Assembly (NCBI GenBank): GCA_032622095.1
Contig: CP136065.1
Span: 63,411,094-63,475,093 of the forward strand
Length of the DNA stretch: 64,000 nucleotides
Origin: Siphonodentalium dalli
Taxonomy: Eukaryota > Mollusca > Scaphopoda > Gadilida > Siphonodentaliidae
Direction: 5' to 3'
Every line of letters begins with the position of its first letter. The first letter of the stretch is position 1. This document shows positions 20,110 through 31,116 of the stretch, piece after piece. The notes under the pieces are model-generated. The model searched no databases and had not been told where the DNA came from. It was given only the letters and a program-made list of their open reading frames with translations. The position numbers and the translations under genes were made by a program.

Positions 20110-22069
20110 AAGACATAATGGATCCGTATAATTATAAGAAGATAACGTTAGTATGTTGTATCTCTAAACTATTCACAATTATACTAAGCGAACGGATATC
20201 CCTATATCTGGAATTTAACGATCTATTGAGTGAGTCACAAGCTGGTTTTAGAAAGGGTTATTCAACCATTACCATTCCTTCGCACTGTATAGTATTACTA
20301 AACTTTTGAAGATGAGAAAAAGAAACTGTTCTGTGCATTTATAGATCTATCTAAAGCGTTTGATACAGTGTGGAGGAATGTATTATGGGAGAAATTGAAA
20401 TCACACAGAATCGAAGGAAATATTTTGAATGTTATCAAAAGCATCTATCATAACATTAAGTCCTGTGTTTCCAGCGACGATGTCTACTCCAACACTTTCT
20501 CAACTTCTTTAGGGGTTAGACAAGGTAATACTTATCTCCTATTTTATTCTCTCTCTACCTGAACGATTTGGAAGATTTCATGAAGAATGGAGGCTGTGAT
20601 CGAATTTATCTCAGTGATATAGAAGGAACAAGGGTGGACACTTACCTTCATTTATTTGTATTATGGTATGCCGACGATACCGTGCTAATGTCTAAAACTG
20701 CTAAAGGATTACAGAAATCTCTGAACATATTTGATACATTTTGCTTGAACTGGAAACTGAAAATCAACAATGATAAAAGTAAAGTAATCATATTTGGAAG
20801 ATCACCGCGGAGGATACCAATATTTGAACTCAATGGAACAAATCTTGAAATTGTCAAACATTATAAATATCTTGGAACATATTTTCACCAAAGGGGAACA
20901 TTCGCATATGAAAGAAACGAACGCTGTGTATCAGCAAAAAAGGCAATGTTTGCATTAGTACCAAAGGTTCGGAGTTCGCAGATAGATTTATGTAGCATAC
21001 TGGAAGTATACGAGAAGGCAATTGAACCGATACTCACATATGGTTCGGAAATTTGGGGCTTCGAAAATTTGACAGTTATCACCCAACTTGAACGTTGGTT
21101 TCTGAAATTTATTTGCCGTCTTGAGAAATCGACCCCCAATATATTTTTGTATGGAGAACTTGGAATCTATCCTATTGATTTAAAAATTAAACTAAGATAT
21201 CTCGGATACTGGGGTAGACTAATCGCTGGAAACAAGGCAAACTTGTATATCAATTATACTCCTTGATGTATGATTTGCATGGCTCAGGCCAACTTCAATG
21301 TGATTGGATTAACAATATAAAATATTACATTATGTGAACTAGGTATGAGCGATAATTGGCTATATCAATGTGTATATGATAATACCTGATTTAATGGAGC
21401 TTGCAAGCGCAAAGTGTATGACATAAAAATAAATGAGTGGCTATGCCAGGTCGAAACATCAAGTAAGAGTGATTTTTATAAAATAATCAAACGAGAATTT
21501 GGTAGAGCAAATTATTTATCATCATTGAGTTTTCGTATTGTAACACAACTTGTGAAATTCAGGACTAGAAATCATAGACTACCTATTGAAACAGGCTCAT
21601 GGACAAATACAAATGTTGCGCTACGAATTTGTAGTAAGTGTGGGAATGCAGTGGGTGATGAATACCACTTTGTTTTGATCTGCGAGTCTCTTACTGAAGT
21701 ACGCAAAAAGTAAATTGATGCATATTTAAGTTTATACGAAACCAAATGAATTTAAGTTGTACGAATTATTTAACTCTGGACATGAAAATATAAATGATGG
21801 TCTTGCCCTTTTTATCAAACACGCTACTGAAACGCTGTAACCACCTCGTATGTGTGCATCCGGAGGGGAAATATGTGATGACTTATACAACATTCATGAT
21901 TATAATTGGAATCACATTTAAATAACAAAACAAAAATATCATACATTTTTGCTTCCAAGCTCATTTATTGATGAATATCACCACATATGTTATTACTTGT
22001 GTATATGTAATTATCTCTTATGTCAATTGTGATAAGGAGAGATGTTAATAAACTTGAACTTGAACTTAA
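20110..22069 (+). mobile_element. 5'-truncated, decayed non-LTR retrotransposon (LINE)
   Basis: The copy begins part-way into the reverse transcriptase. It continues through the RT and a C-terminal Cys/His knuckle, and ends with a 3' UTR and an AATAAACTTGAACTTGAACT tail at about 22050-22066. There is no endonuclease or ORF1. Frameshifts and stops break the reading frame in several places. 5' truncation with a short tandem 3' tail is the usual result of target-primed reverse transcription. Target duplications were not evident. Confidence 0.85.
20118..21713 (+). pseudogene. LINE reverse transcriptase pseudogene
   Basis: RNA-directed DNA polymerase of a non-LTR retrotransposon. Recognisable blocks in order are: SQAGFRKGYSTI (about 20238-20272), a frameshift, AFIDLSKAFDTVWR with the first catalytic Asp (about 20337-20377), GVRQG (about 20510-20525), a second frameshift, WYADDTVLMS with the YADD catalytic box (20664-20693), then YKYLGTYFHQRG (about 20862-20897) and a thumb-like region with ILTYGSEIWGFENL. 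After a gap with stops, the C-terminal knuckle CSKCGNAVGDEYHFVLIC (about 21631-21684) ends shortly before a stop. This order is typical of Jockey/CR1-like elements. With at least three frame breaks and no 5' half it cannot be active. Confidence 0.88.
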
Positions 22070-22281
22070 AGCGGCCCTTGGTCCACATGATTCAATAAAC
22101 AAGCAATTCTTTGTATGATTTCTCAACCTCATCATATACAGTGCTTTATAGTATGACAAATCCGAAAGCATTATGAGTGGAACATGCGCTCAATTTAACT
22201 ACAAGCATCAGCATCATCTTGGTTTTGTTTTTTATATTGCCGATCAGAATCATTGTCATGTGGGGTTCGTAAGTTTGTTAA

Positions 22282-22764
22282 AGGTACGGTTGGCCTTGGC
22301 GCTGGGTATCCGGTGAAAATATTTCCACCCGTCAAAAACCGCCACAAACAGAAAGAACATCAAAATGTCCGTATACAAATAAGAAATATCGCATCAACAG
22401 TATGTTATTGTCAAATGTTTGACCATTGTTATGTAAACAAAAGCATAAAAAGTTACTTTTCTGGTGTTTGTTTATATTATGATGGTAAACATAAAGAGCG
22501 TTCTTTGTTGGTGACTTCCTGATATGGAACTAATAAAGAGCGTTTATGCCATTTGTGTGTGATTAGCCAGTAGCACTGTGCTGTCTTCTGTAACACAATC
22601 AGGCTCTTGCTTAGGTAAAATATAGTAGGTCTTTATGATAACATGCTGTTTACGTGATGGTCATGGTATATATATGAACGAAACTGTATGTGTTTTAATG
22701 TTTTTTCTGTTTACGGTGATTAGAAAAATATGAATATTTTCGACAACTAAGGCCTCACGTGCCT
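22282..22764 (+). mobile_element. TTAA-flanked MITE, GGTACGG family, copy 2
   Basis: Starts AGGTACGGTTGGCCTTGG and ends GGCCTCACGTGCCT; TTAA is at 22278-22281 and 22765-22768. It is nearly identical to the copy at 40222-40704, and both lack the AGACAGACTTTG block of the other two, so these two form a young subfamily. An 89-codon open frame across it is shared with the 40222 copy only because the DNA is shared. Confidence 0.88.
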
Positions 22765-22769
22765 TTAAA

Positions 22770-24535
22770 ACAACGTTTATAAAATATCACAAAATGATAC
22801 GTTGCCTTTGCGATAACAAGCTACACGACGGGTGCGCATTCAGCGAAGGTGCACCAGAACGAAATAGTCACCTCAGTGTGCGTTCATGTTGATTTCGATG
22901 CTTCGCGGTTTCCATGAAGCTAATTTTGCTGATATGAGAGGGGCGTGGCGCCGGGGATAATATCATATGTATCTATTCCACCACAGGGACGTAGCGACAG
23001 GGGGAGTTTGTGGGGGTATCGCCCTTCAACTTTGGTAAAAATGTTCAACAGACGGAAAGGTCATGCCAGCATTTGTTGGAACTTTTACACCAATTATAGG
23101 TTGAAATTGTTAGATGGTTGATTTTCAACAACTGATTTGTGGACATGTGTTGTAATACCAATTCTAGCAAATATGTTCAATATTTAGTCCAAATGTTTGT
23201 CTGAAATAGCTATCAATTGGAAATATACCAACATTAGGTGGTGTCAGGTTGGTTGGCAATGGCAGGTTGGTTGGCAATTTCCAACAGTTAGAAAGTTAAA
23301 ACCCAGTGGTCCTCTATTTGGACCCATCTGGGTGGCGACCATATGTTTGGTGAATATGTGGGGTGTATTGTGGGCCAGCCTACACCACTCTTTGTTTGAC
23401 CTAAATCGGTAAAGGTCCGATAACTAGCATCGGTTCCCTATTTGAATCCCTCTGGACAGCGACCATGTTGGATAGGGGTGGGGTGTGTGTGAAAAGAGTA
23501 TTGACCACTTTACAACACCCTTTATTTGAGTGAAATATTAAAATGTTCAAATAAGGAATAGACGTCACATTCGTCGTATACCTTGCGTACAAGCTGAAAA
23601 CGGCAGCTATTTCGTAAAAGTGGCGGCCATTTTGAATATGTCGACCATTGTGATTGGCTTGTCGGAAAAAAATCAGTCTTTGCACTGTTGACGTACACTG
23701 GCCATTCATGCCAAATGTCAGGTTTGCATCATAAAGTGAAAGCTTCTGTTACTATTTGACACTTCGCCGCCCTATATATTTTTTTGAAATGGTAACATTT
23801 ATATTCAAAGAGACAAATGCACAGATATTATATAAAATGTCAGTATATGATCGGCTGTAACGCCAATAATTTACTAAATTCTCGATAAATTATGTCCAAC
23901 ATCGAAATTATTTATCGTGGTGCGCACTGGGGCAAATAATTTTTGCCCGTGTTCGAACTGGAGCCATAAACATTTCGCAGTGGAGCCACCGTGTGCTTGT
24001 CTTTTTTTTTGGAATCTGCCTCCTGTAGACCTGTTCAGATTTGTTGTGTATATGTTTGCATTTTCGTGTCTCGGAGATAACAAACTTGGAATGTTGGCAT
24101 GTCCCACTTCTGGTCTGAAAGCAAACTTTATCACCGAAGGTTACGGTAAAATGCCGAAAACGAATTGATGAACTCAGGATTGTTCAATCTTCCGTGAGCG
24201 CTCCAAATCAAATTTAACACACACATATAGAAAAGGTGATTTTAAGTGCCGTCACCCAACTTTGTATAGCATTGCAGAGAGGGCAACTTAACATTTGTCG
24301 ATGCATACTGGACGATAATGCGATTTCGGACGAATTAGAAGGAGCGGTGGCCCCACAGTACCTTCGTTCACTGTCGCACAATGAACCTTCCGAATTCTTT
24401 TAGAAAGTACTCTGGGGGAAATGAGCAACACGATATTAACATGGCATTAACATGTATTAACATCGAAACGTTCTATGATCATTTTAAAGTGTTGAACGAA
24501 CATAATGATGATATTGATATCACACATTTAATAGG
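22770..24535. other. Intronic sequence, nothing recognised
   Basis: Short duplicated phrases occur (GGCAGGTTGGTTGGCAA near 23245-23280; two related blocks with ATTTGGACCCATCTGG and ATTTGAATCCCTCTGG near 23315 and 23440). Open frames lack domains. No receptor exon was found. Confidence 0.45.
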
Positions 24536-24551
24536 TCAACTGGGTGGGTTA

Positions 24552-25800
24552 CGTAGCGTTTTTCCGAAGACCCATAACTCCGAAGGTCCGATTCTCCGAA
24601 GGTCAGATTCTCCGACGCCCCGATTCTCCGAAAGCCCATAACTCCGAAGTCCCGATTCTCCGAAATCCCATAACTCCGAAGACCCATAACTCCGAAAGCC
24701 CATAACTCCGAAGGCCTATAACTTCGAACGCCCATAACTCCGAAGGTCTATAACTCAGAAGGGCCTATTCTCCGAAGGTCCGATTCTCCGAAGATCATGT
24801 TTTATCGCTTATTAAATAGTGTACAGTCCAGTGGCGGGGTCAATGGGGCCCTAGGGAAGACCGCCCCCAAAAAACGTGTCAAATGTCATGTAAACGTCAG
24901 GAAATCCCTCCTAGGCATTCAAATATTCACAGTGTTCCTGCCCAGGGGAGCCCCCGGACCAATTAACGATTGGGGGCGACCCCTCCCATGTATGCGCTCC
25001 CCAAATCAGGCCTTCGTGATATGCTTTCGGCATATCATATGCATGATATATCCCCCACATATTCCCCACATATGCTAATTAATGTGCACCCCTAAATGGG
25101 AACCCTGGCTCCGCCACTGGTGTGCACCGGGTATATTATAACGAAACGCTGCAAGAATGTCAGAGTAGCCTAACATGCACAGGGGCGACAAGTTCTTCCC
25201 CGTTCACCCCTGTACATTTTACTCTGGCATCTCATGGGCCAACGTAACGTTATAGTATCTGGTGTATAGTCAGTGGCGGGCCAGGATTCCCATTTAGGTG
25301 GGGGCAGTAGGAAAGTTTGAATATTTTGATGCCCCATGAACGATTTCCGGGCGTTTACATGACATTGGACATGTTTTGGTAGGGGCCCATATTGTCTGAA
25401 CTAGCAAGTAGAGGTTTAATGGGGGCAGTGGGAATTTTGGGACCCCTTGGCTTCGCCACTGGACTGTACACTATTTAGTAAACGATAATACCCCGATAAA
25501 ACAAAATCTTCGGAGAATCGGACCTTCGGAGAATCGGACCTTCGGAGTTATGGGCCGTCGGAGAATCGGGCCTTCGGAGTTATAGGTCTTCGGAGTTATA
25601 GGTCTTCGGAGAATCGGCCCTTCGGAGTTATGGGCTTTCGGAGAATCGGATCTTCGGAGTTATGGGACGTCGGGGAATCGGGTCTTCGGAGTTATGGGCC
25701 GTCGGAGAATCGGGTCTTCGGAATTGTGGGCCGTCGGAGAATCGGGTCTTCGGAGTTGTGGGCCTTCGTAGTAATAGGTCTTCGGAAAACCGGTCTGACC
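24552..25800. mobile_element. Foldback element: inverted minisatellite arms around nested inverted MITEs
   Basis: The left arm (24561-24795) is a degenerate tandem array of about 14-bp units alternating CCATAACTCCGAAG and CCGATTCTCCGAAG. The right arm (25505-25797) is the same array reverse-complemented (CTTCGGAGTTATGGGC, CTTCGGAGAATCGG). Inside, TTTTATCGCTTATTAAATAG and GTACAGTCCAGTGGCG are mirrored by CGCCACTGGACTGTAC and TTTAGTAAACGATA. Terminal inverted repeats built of short tandem subrepeats are typical of foldback elements. An imperfect 13-bp direct repeat (ACTGGGTGGGTTA at 24539 and ACTGGGTGAGTTA at 25801) flanks it. No transposase is present. Confidence 0.8.
24829..25465. mobile_element. 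Two hAT-like MITEs in inverted arrangement (inner part of the foldback)
   Basis: Both pieces begin with CAGTGGCGG and end with CGCCACTGG: about 24829-25121 and 25271-25464. They share inverted inner sequence, for example GTCATGTAAACG near 24888 against CGTTTACATGAC near 25354. CAGTGGCG-type ends are frequent in hAT elements, but no 8-bp target duplication could be confirmed. The sequence is GC-rich with runs of G or C. Confidence 0.55.
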
Positions 25801-25814
25801 ACTGGGTGAGTTAT

Positions 25815-26215
25815 CTTGCTGTGAAGAAATGAATGTCCCTATTATAGGTGATAAAATTTTGATATCTTTTCTGAAATCAAATCAGTCCGCTGGCATTGAT
25901 GGAGTGTGCAATGAATATTTAAAGACAACTTCGCAAGTGATGTTACCGTTCTACCTGCCACTGTTCAATTATGTTAGTCTGATGTCGGCCGAGAAATATC
26001 AGCCCGCGGTATCTTCATGTCAACTTTCGACCTTCGGTCTTATGCAGGCTGATATGAAGTTACCTCGGGCTGATAGCACGGCCGATGTCAAACTAACCAT
26101 GCAATAACCTCTAAAGATATTGTAACCGGGGGTCTAATTACACCATTACGATGTTCACTCGGCTTTATCTTTTCAAATCTTCATTAAATGTAGTATCGAT
26201 TCAACCATTTTATCT
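25815..26215. other. Intronic sequence upstream of the 227-bp exon
   Basis: A plus-strand frame from 25829 includes FLKSNQSAGIDGVCNEYLK, which resembles the start of a LINE reverse transcriptase (the family pattern is S..GxDGI..E.LK). It then loses similarity, so this is at most a tiny LINE scrap. The repeated GCTGATATGAAGTTACCTCG / CTGATGTCGGCC region around 25980-26090 is unassigned. Confidence 0.45.
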
Positions 26216-26223
26216 CATTTCAG

Positions 26224-26450
26224 GACTATTCGATCAATATTTTCTTCAGACAACAGTGGGTTGACAAAAGACTTCAATATCGGAGCATATCTCGGATTAA
26301 GATGATAGAGATGGATCCTAAAATTATCGACTCTGTCTGGGTCCCCGACAGCTTCTTCTACAACGAGAAACACGGAACATTCCACAACATTACAGTGCCT
26401 AACAAACTGATGCATTTATACAGCAACGGTACAATCATCTATAGCATGAG
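26224..26450 (+). CDS. Glycine receptor-like chloride channel, 227-bp exon (ligand-binding domain loops)
   Basis: The exon follows TCATTTCAG and precedes GTACGC. It reads DYSINIFFRQQWVDKRLQY, MIEMDPKIIDSVWVPDSFFY, NEKHGTFHNITVPNKLMHLY, SNGTIIYSMR. This matches the central ligand-binding domain of glycine and related receptors: the FxRQQWxDxRL strand, the WxPDxFFxNEK loop A region, and the NKLxRxxxNGxIxYSxR stretch leading to the Cys-loop exon. NIT and NGT offer possible N-glycosylation sites (about residues 56 and 68 of the exon). It starts in phase 0 and ends in phase 2 (AG), completing Arg with the first base of the next exon. The donor GTACGC is weaker than the other donors. Its 3' end is copied many times in the intron that follows. 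Confidence 0.93.
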
Positions 26451-26975
26451 GTACGCAAAACATGTGCATATGCATGCACAACAATGGCACAATCATCTAT
26501 AGCATGCGGGGTATGCAACGTTGCAGCACCTAACATACTAATATGTGTATAAAACAACGTGTATATGTGTATAAAAAATGTATACAACAACGGTACAATC
26601 ATCTATATAGCATGAGGTATAATAAGCTATAGCATGATGTACGCAAAACATGTATACAGTAAAGGTACAATCATCTATAGCATTAGGTACGCAAAAATAT
26701 TTATACAGCAACAGTACAATCATCTATAGTATGAGGTACGCAACGTTACCGCAACGGTACAATCATCTATAGCATGGTTTATACAACAACGGCACAATCA
26801 TCTATTAATGGTAGAGTTAGAGTTAGCGTTACGTTATGTACAATTATCTATAGCACGAGACACGCAACGTTACAGTTGGGCATGCATACAGCAGCTGTAG
26901 GATTTGCTACGCAACTTTACAGCACATAGCAAACTAATACGTGTATACAATAACGGTACAATCATCTCAAACGCA
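26451..26975 (+). repeat. Degenerate tandem array derived from the exon 3' end and splice donor
   Basis: The exon's last 30 bases plus the first intron bases (AACGGTACAATCATCTATAG, then CATGAGGTACGCAA) recur about eight more times, near 26480, 26585, 26657, 26706, 26750, 26785, 26836 and 26947. Some copies also keep upstream exon phrases (GCACCTAACATACTAATATG mirrors GTGCCTAACAAACTGATGC). Spacing varies from about 40 to 100 bp. Several copies keep the GAGGTACGC donor (26706 copy) or a shifted form. None is preceded by a usable acceptor, so they are not exons. Confidence 0.88.
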
Positions 26976-27201
26976 AGCCAGAGTTCATTCCCCTGTACTA
27001 CGCTGGCCTGACGGCTGCCATAATGTATACATAGAATATGACGAAAGCTAGCGTTTATTTATTTCAGAATTTGGTGTTACAATTAATTCTGCATTATTCT
27101 GATAAACAGAACTGTCATTCTATTCATTTGTATATTCGCTATAGATCAAATCAGAATGAATTGTAACCGACAAAACTCTTCATTAAACATGTTAGATTTA
27201 A

Positions 27202-27695
27202 AGGTACGGTTGGCCTTGGTGGTGGGTATCCTGTGAAAATATTTCCACCCGTCAAAAACCGCCACAAACAGAAAGAACATCAAAATGTAGACAGACTTTG
27301 TCCGTATACAAATAAGAAATATCGCATAAACAGTATGTTATTGTCAAATGTTTGACCATTGTTATGTAAACAAAAGCATAAAAAGTTACTTTTCTGGTGT
27401 TTGTTTATATTATGATAGTAAACATAAAGAGCGTTCTTTGTTGGTGAATTCCTGATATGGAACTAATAAAGAGCGTTTATGTCATTTGTGTGTGATTAGC
27501 CAGTCGCATTGTGCTGTCTTCTGTAACACAATCAGGCTCTTGCTTAGGTAACATATAGTAGGTCTTTATGGTAACATGCTGTTTACGTGATGGTCATGGT
27601 ATATATGAACGAAACTGTATGCGTTTTAATGTTTTTCTGTTTACGGTGATTAGAACAAATATGAATATTTTCGACATCTAAGGCCTCACGTGCCT
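27202..27695 (+). mobile_element. TTAA-flanked MITE, GGTACGG family, copy 3
   Basis: Ends AGGTACGGTTGGCCTTGG and GGCCTCACGTGCCT; TTAA at 27198-27201 and 27696-27699. It lies in the short intron between the 227-bp and 83-bp exons, 97 bp from the next exon. The phrase TTAAACATGTT occurs on both sides (about 27183-27193 and 27700-27710), which may reflect a small target duplication or chance. Confidence 0.88.
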
Positions 27696-27791
27696 TTAAT
27701 TAAACATGTTGTTATAATAATTCGAATTTTATGTTTTCTAATTCACGCATGAATATTCCATAACGTAAACGGTATTTCTTCTTTTTTTCAG

Positions 27792-27874
27792 GTTATCACT
27801 TCGTCTATCGTGTTTTATGAATCTCAGGAAATATCCATTAGATTACCAGAAATGTCCGCTCGTCATTGAGAGTT
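27792..27874 (+). CDS. Glycine receptor-like chloride channel, 83-bp exon (Cys-loop)
   Basis: This exon holds the signature Cys-loop: CFMNLRKYPLDYQKC, two cysteines with exactly 13 residues between them, the defining disulfide of pentameric ligand-gated channels. It is bounded by TTTTTTTCAG and GTAAGT. The full reading is (R)LSLRLS, the loop, then PLVIES. The PLDYQ turn follows the family P-(M/L)-D consensus. The 83-bp length equals the size I recall for this exon in vertebrate glycine and GABA-A receptor genes. Phase joins the previous exon (Arg split) and the next one (Tyr split). Confidence 0.95.
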
Positions 27875-27879
27875 GTAAG

Positions 27880-28620
27880 TATAGAGTTCTCAGTCATGTA
27901 TCTAGTGAAACTAGTAATGTGTCTTTTTAAAGTTCATGAAATAACTGTTTAATTGTGCAATTGTTAATTATTCTATAAATTCGTGGTAAAAAGAGTGAAA
28001 AATGTATGAAACATTGTCAACCTTTCATAACCCCTCAGCTCTACTTCCAAGCCTTCTTGCAGAGTCAAAGTTTGAGAGTATGTAAACAAATGGTTGTTTA
28101 GCTGACCTATTTTGAACTCCGTAGTCTGACTGTGCATGGTGTCGGAAAGGCGAGCATTTCAAAGTTTGAGGTTTAAACCACCAAGTACCATTAAAATTTC
28201 TTTGAGTTTTAATTGTCTATTTTAAGCGACATTAATTACGTTCCACGCAATATTTGTCTTCAGGTATATGAACCTTATATTTAGGCCATATATAGCAAGA
28301 CCACACCATGCTCGTTTATTGGAATGGAAGCTTATCCCGACGCTCACGAATAAGTGGGTAACAACAGATGAACTATAGATTTCGACACCTCTCGCAAAGA
28401 AAATCAAGAATCTACAAACAGTATCAGCCGCCTGTTATTTACCGATGGAAAGCTGAGAAATGTGATATCTTTGATGAATTAATGACTCCATTTCGTTATT
28501 TAATGACACCACAAACGTAACTAACTGCTGCCCAGCCTCTGTGCAGAGATATGTGTTAATCTGGTGCAGAAATGGTCCGCAAATACGCACATAATCGACC
28601 TATAAACTGAAATAGGTACA
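27880..28620. other. Intronic sequence, nothing recognised
   Basis: No further exon, RNA gene or clear repeat was recognised between the Cys-loop exon and the TTGAATTGAATTG-rich stretch near 28770-28830. Confidence 0.5.
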
Positions 28621-30015
28621 TGATGTGATTATTATTATAAGGGTAGTAGATGGGCGCGGAGCGCCCGAGATGTTCGAAAAGATCCAGTGGACTTCTCCTT
28701 CATCCCACGGTTTGTTGTTTGAAGGTATTGTACATAGAAAAAAACGTCATGTCTGGACACGTCAAAAGTTGAATTTAATTGAATTGAATGTTATATCTTG
28801 AATTGAATTGATTTGAATTGAGTTGTTAGGGGGAGAGCCCACGAGCTTTAGTCCCGATGTGTCCCTTTGATGTTTATGTTGTTGCTGAGCGAGTCGTGTG
28901 GTGCGCTGAAAAGAGGAACGGGGCCCGTGTTATAATGTTAAAATGGTGTTAGTTTGTATTGTTAGTATTGTTAGTTATGCAAGCCGCTAACCAAATGCAA
29001 GGCAAAGCGTGTGATTCAATGCGTTAACGTTCAGAGAGTCCAACACAGACCAATCGCGCTGAGAGAGTTTGTCTTAGCTATGACAGGTTGTTGCATTTTT
29101 ATGGCCCGCCCTACCTCCCCTTGGCACGGGCGTAGATGAAAACATATATTGACAGTTTTATATACAGTGTTATTTGGGCTTTAATAGATGAAATAAATCT
29201 GAATGATACTGTACAAGATAGACTTTAATGGTTGACGATATGTGTGAATGGTTTAGACAGAGATGTATATACATATGATTTACATTCAATAGATTTTTTT
29301 TTTTTTTTTTTTTTTTTTGGTAATTTCTTTATTTTATGAAAATGGTATATACATTTAGTACATGACAGTGTGTTCTTGAGCCGTCCCGACTCCCGAAGAA
29401 TGGCCAGAGCGGCAAGCGGGCCGAGCATATGTTGGTATATGCCATTCCCAACTCGATGAGAGCTATGACCACTTGTGGGTCTGAAGTTCCTGTACCCCAC
29501 CCCAAGCTAGTGTTGGGTCCATTTTTATTCCGGGTCCCGCTTGGTTGGTGTTATCGGGTGAGTGGAATGTGTTAGACACGAGCGCAATTTCTGTAAAGGA
29601 AGTATTATAAGTTAAACAGTTGTTAGTTGATTTTGGAGGAGATAATTATTCGACGACTTATACCACGGCACGACAAGCGTATATACGCCGAACGAGGACA
29701 TTGATCAGCGCCCAAGGAGCCATCTAGGGCGTGAGCCCGCTAGCCTGAGTTTTTGTTTTGGTGTTAGTTAATGTAATGGTACACATGATATCAATGTTTG
29801 GCGAAGTTTGCCGGGTATACATTTGAGTGTTAGTTTGTTTTAGAGGAGATAATTATTCGATGACTTATACTACGGTCACGACATGCGTATCTACACCGCC
29901 AGAGGACATTCATCAGCGCCCAATGGGGCCATCTAGGGCGTGCGCCCGCTAACCTATGTTTTGATTTTGATGTTAGTCAATGTAATAATCTGCAAATAAT
30001 CAATAAACACATTTT
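28620..30015 (+). repeat. Unclassified repeat region with a ~210-bp tandem duplication and poly-T
   Basis: Two related blocks (about 29635-29790 and 29845-30000) share GAGATAATTATTCGACGACT, CATCAGCGCCCAA, GCCATCTAGGGCGTG and CCCGCTA in order, each leading to GTTAGTYAATGTAAT. The second ends CAATAAACACATTTTC, like a retrotransposon 3' end. A run of about 27 T lies at 29296-29320. TTGAATTGAATTG phrases lie near 28790. No reverse transcriptase is attached. A 3' UTR of an unknown retroelement is my best guess. Confidence 0.5.
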
Positions 30016-30019
30016 CAAT

Positions 30020-30390
30020 AACGATAGGTGGTTAGTCCTTGTTGAGGAGTAGCTTCCTCATGTTTAGTTCGGTTATGAGACTGGAGTTACTGATACGGGA
30101 TGTGATTATTTTATTCCGAAATAAGCAGATAATGGATCATGTCCGTAATTTCTTTTATGGCGCGGGCCACAGTGAAAACACATGTTAAAGAGCGTGACAC
30201 ACATGATAAGTCATGGGTTGCTTATTTGTGTCATTTTCCGCACATAATCTGCTTAAAATTGACACATTCTTAGTCGATAATGTGACTAAAATGCTCTTAT
30301 TTTCAGCACAATATCGACTCAAATTTAGGCGATTCTAACCAGATTATCGCCTACAACAACTTATATTGTAAGCAGATAATATGCGGATTT
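30020..30390. mobile_element. MITE-like element, TTATTCCG...GGCGC...GTGAAAACACAT family, copy 1
   Basis: Contains ATTTTATTCCGAAATAAGCA, TTTATGGCGCGGGCCACAG, TGAAAACACATGTTAAAGAG and later CGACTCAAATTTAGGCGATT and AAGCAGATAATATGCGG. The same order (TATTCCGTT, GGCGC, GTGAAAACA, then a CTCAAATAAG end) is seen at 38040-38330 and 54300-54905, and partly at 1190-1260 and 1730-1830. Ends are inverted (TTCCGAAATAAGCAGATAAT against GTAAGCAGATAATATGCGG is partly mirrored). No coding content. Confidence 0.5.
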
Positions 30391-30978
30391 TCAGGAGAAC
30401 AGGCTGCACAGTTTCTGTCGGGATGACAGGGACATAGCCAGCCAAGCGATCGACAACAGCGTCCCCTCAACTTGTAAATATTTTAAACAGTTCGAAATGT
30501 CACGCTTGATTCAACCGCTGTGGGGAATTACATGATGTACTGTTTCGATTCTTCTCATAGTTTAATTCCCAGCCATTATTGAGAAAAATGTGTCGATTTA
30601 TCCCAAGACTCGAATATTTGAAAGTTCTATCTCAAGGGCTGGGTAAAAAATTAAGTTTCGGAGAGCTGAAATTCTTGTTATCATAGGGCCGATGAAAATT
30701 AAAAGCTACACAATCGCCAATTGTCCCACGCATTGGAACGGGTTACCTGTAGAATACGTATAATACATGGATCTATTATTATTGTCATCTATATGGGTTT
30801 CTTCTTTTCATGTGTCTGTATATTTATATTATAGCATGACCATGTGGCCTCATACTGGCTTCTGTTTTTTAAAAAACAAGTTTGACGGAGGATGTATGAT
30901 AACAGTAAAATCGAGATCTCCCAATGATCATAGTCTCTATTATTATGTCTCAATGATTTTGTTCAATTCTTCCCACAG

Positions 30979-31116
30979 ACGGCTATTCAACGGGAAATGT
31001 TATATACGTCTGGAAGGAGAAAGGTATTATAGTTTCCGAACAGTTTAAAGAGACATCCCAGTACAAGCTAGTCGATTACGCAGCAGAGGCCCAATGCAAC
31101 AAAAATTACGGTGAAG
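30979..31116 (+). CDS. Glycine receptor-like chloride channel, 138-bp exon (loop C, second cysteine pair)
   Basis: The exon is bounded by TTCTTCCCACAG and GTAAGT. It reads (Y)GYSTGNVIYVWKEKG, IIVSEQFKETSQYKLVDYAA, EAQCNKNYGE. It carries the YGYxxxxxxYxW strand after the Cys-loop and the agonist-binding loop C. The Cys in QCNKNYGE pairs in position with the Cys in QFAC of the next exon. This second cysteine pair is typical of glycine receptors and glutamate- or histamine-gated chloride channels and is absent from GABA-A receptors. The 138-bp length fits the family. It starts by completing the split Tyr and ends with the first base of a Val codon finished at 44149. The 3' end is duplicated just downstream. 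Confidence 0.92.

Noticed and set aside
22253-22522. 89-codon frame with an almost identical partner at 40205-40462
   Set aside because: Both lie within copies of the same MITE; the shared frame reflects shared transposon DNA rather than protein conservation, and other copies break it.
25829-26107. 92-codon frame beginning like a LINE reverse transcriptase (SAGIDGVCNEYLK)
   Set aside because: Only about 20 residues look right and the rest shows no RT blocks; too little to annotate as its own element.
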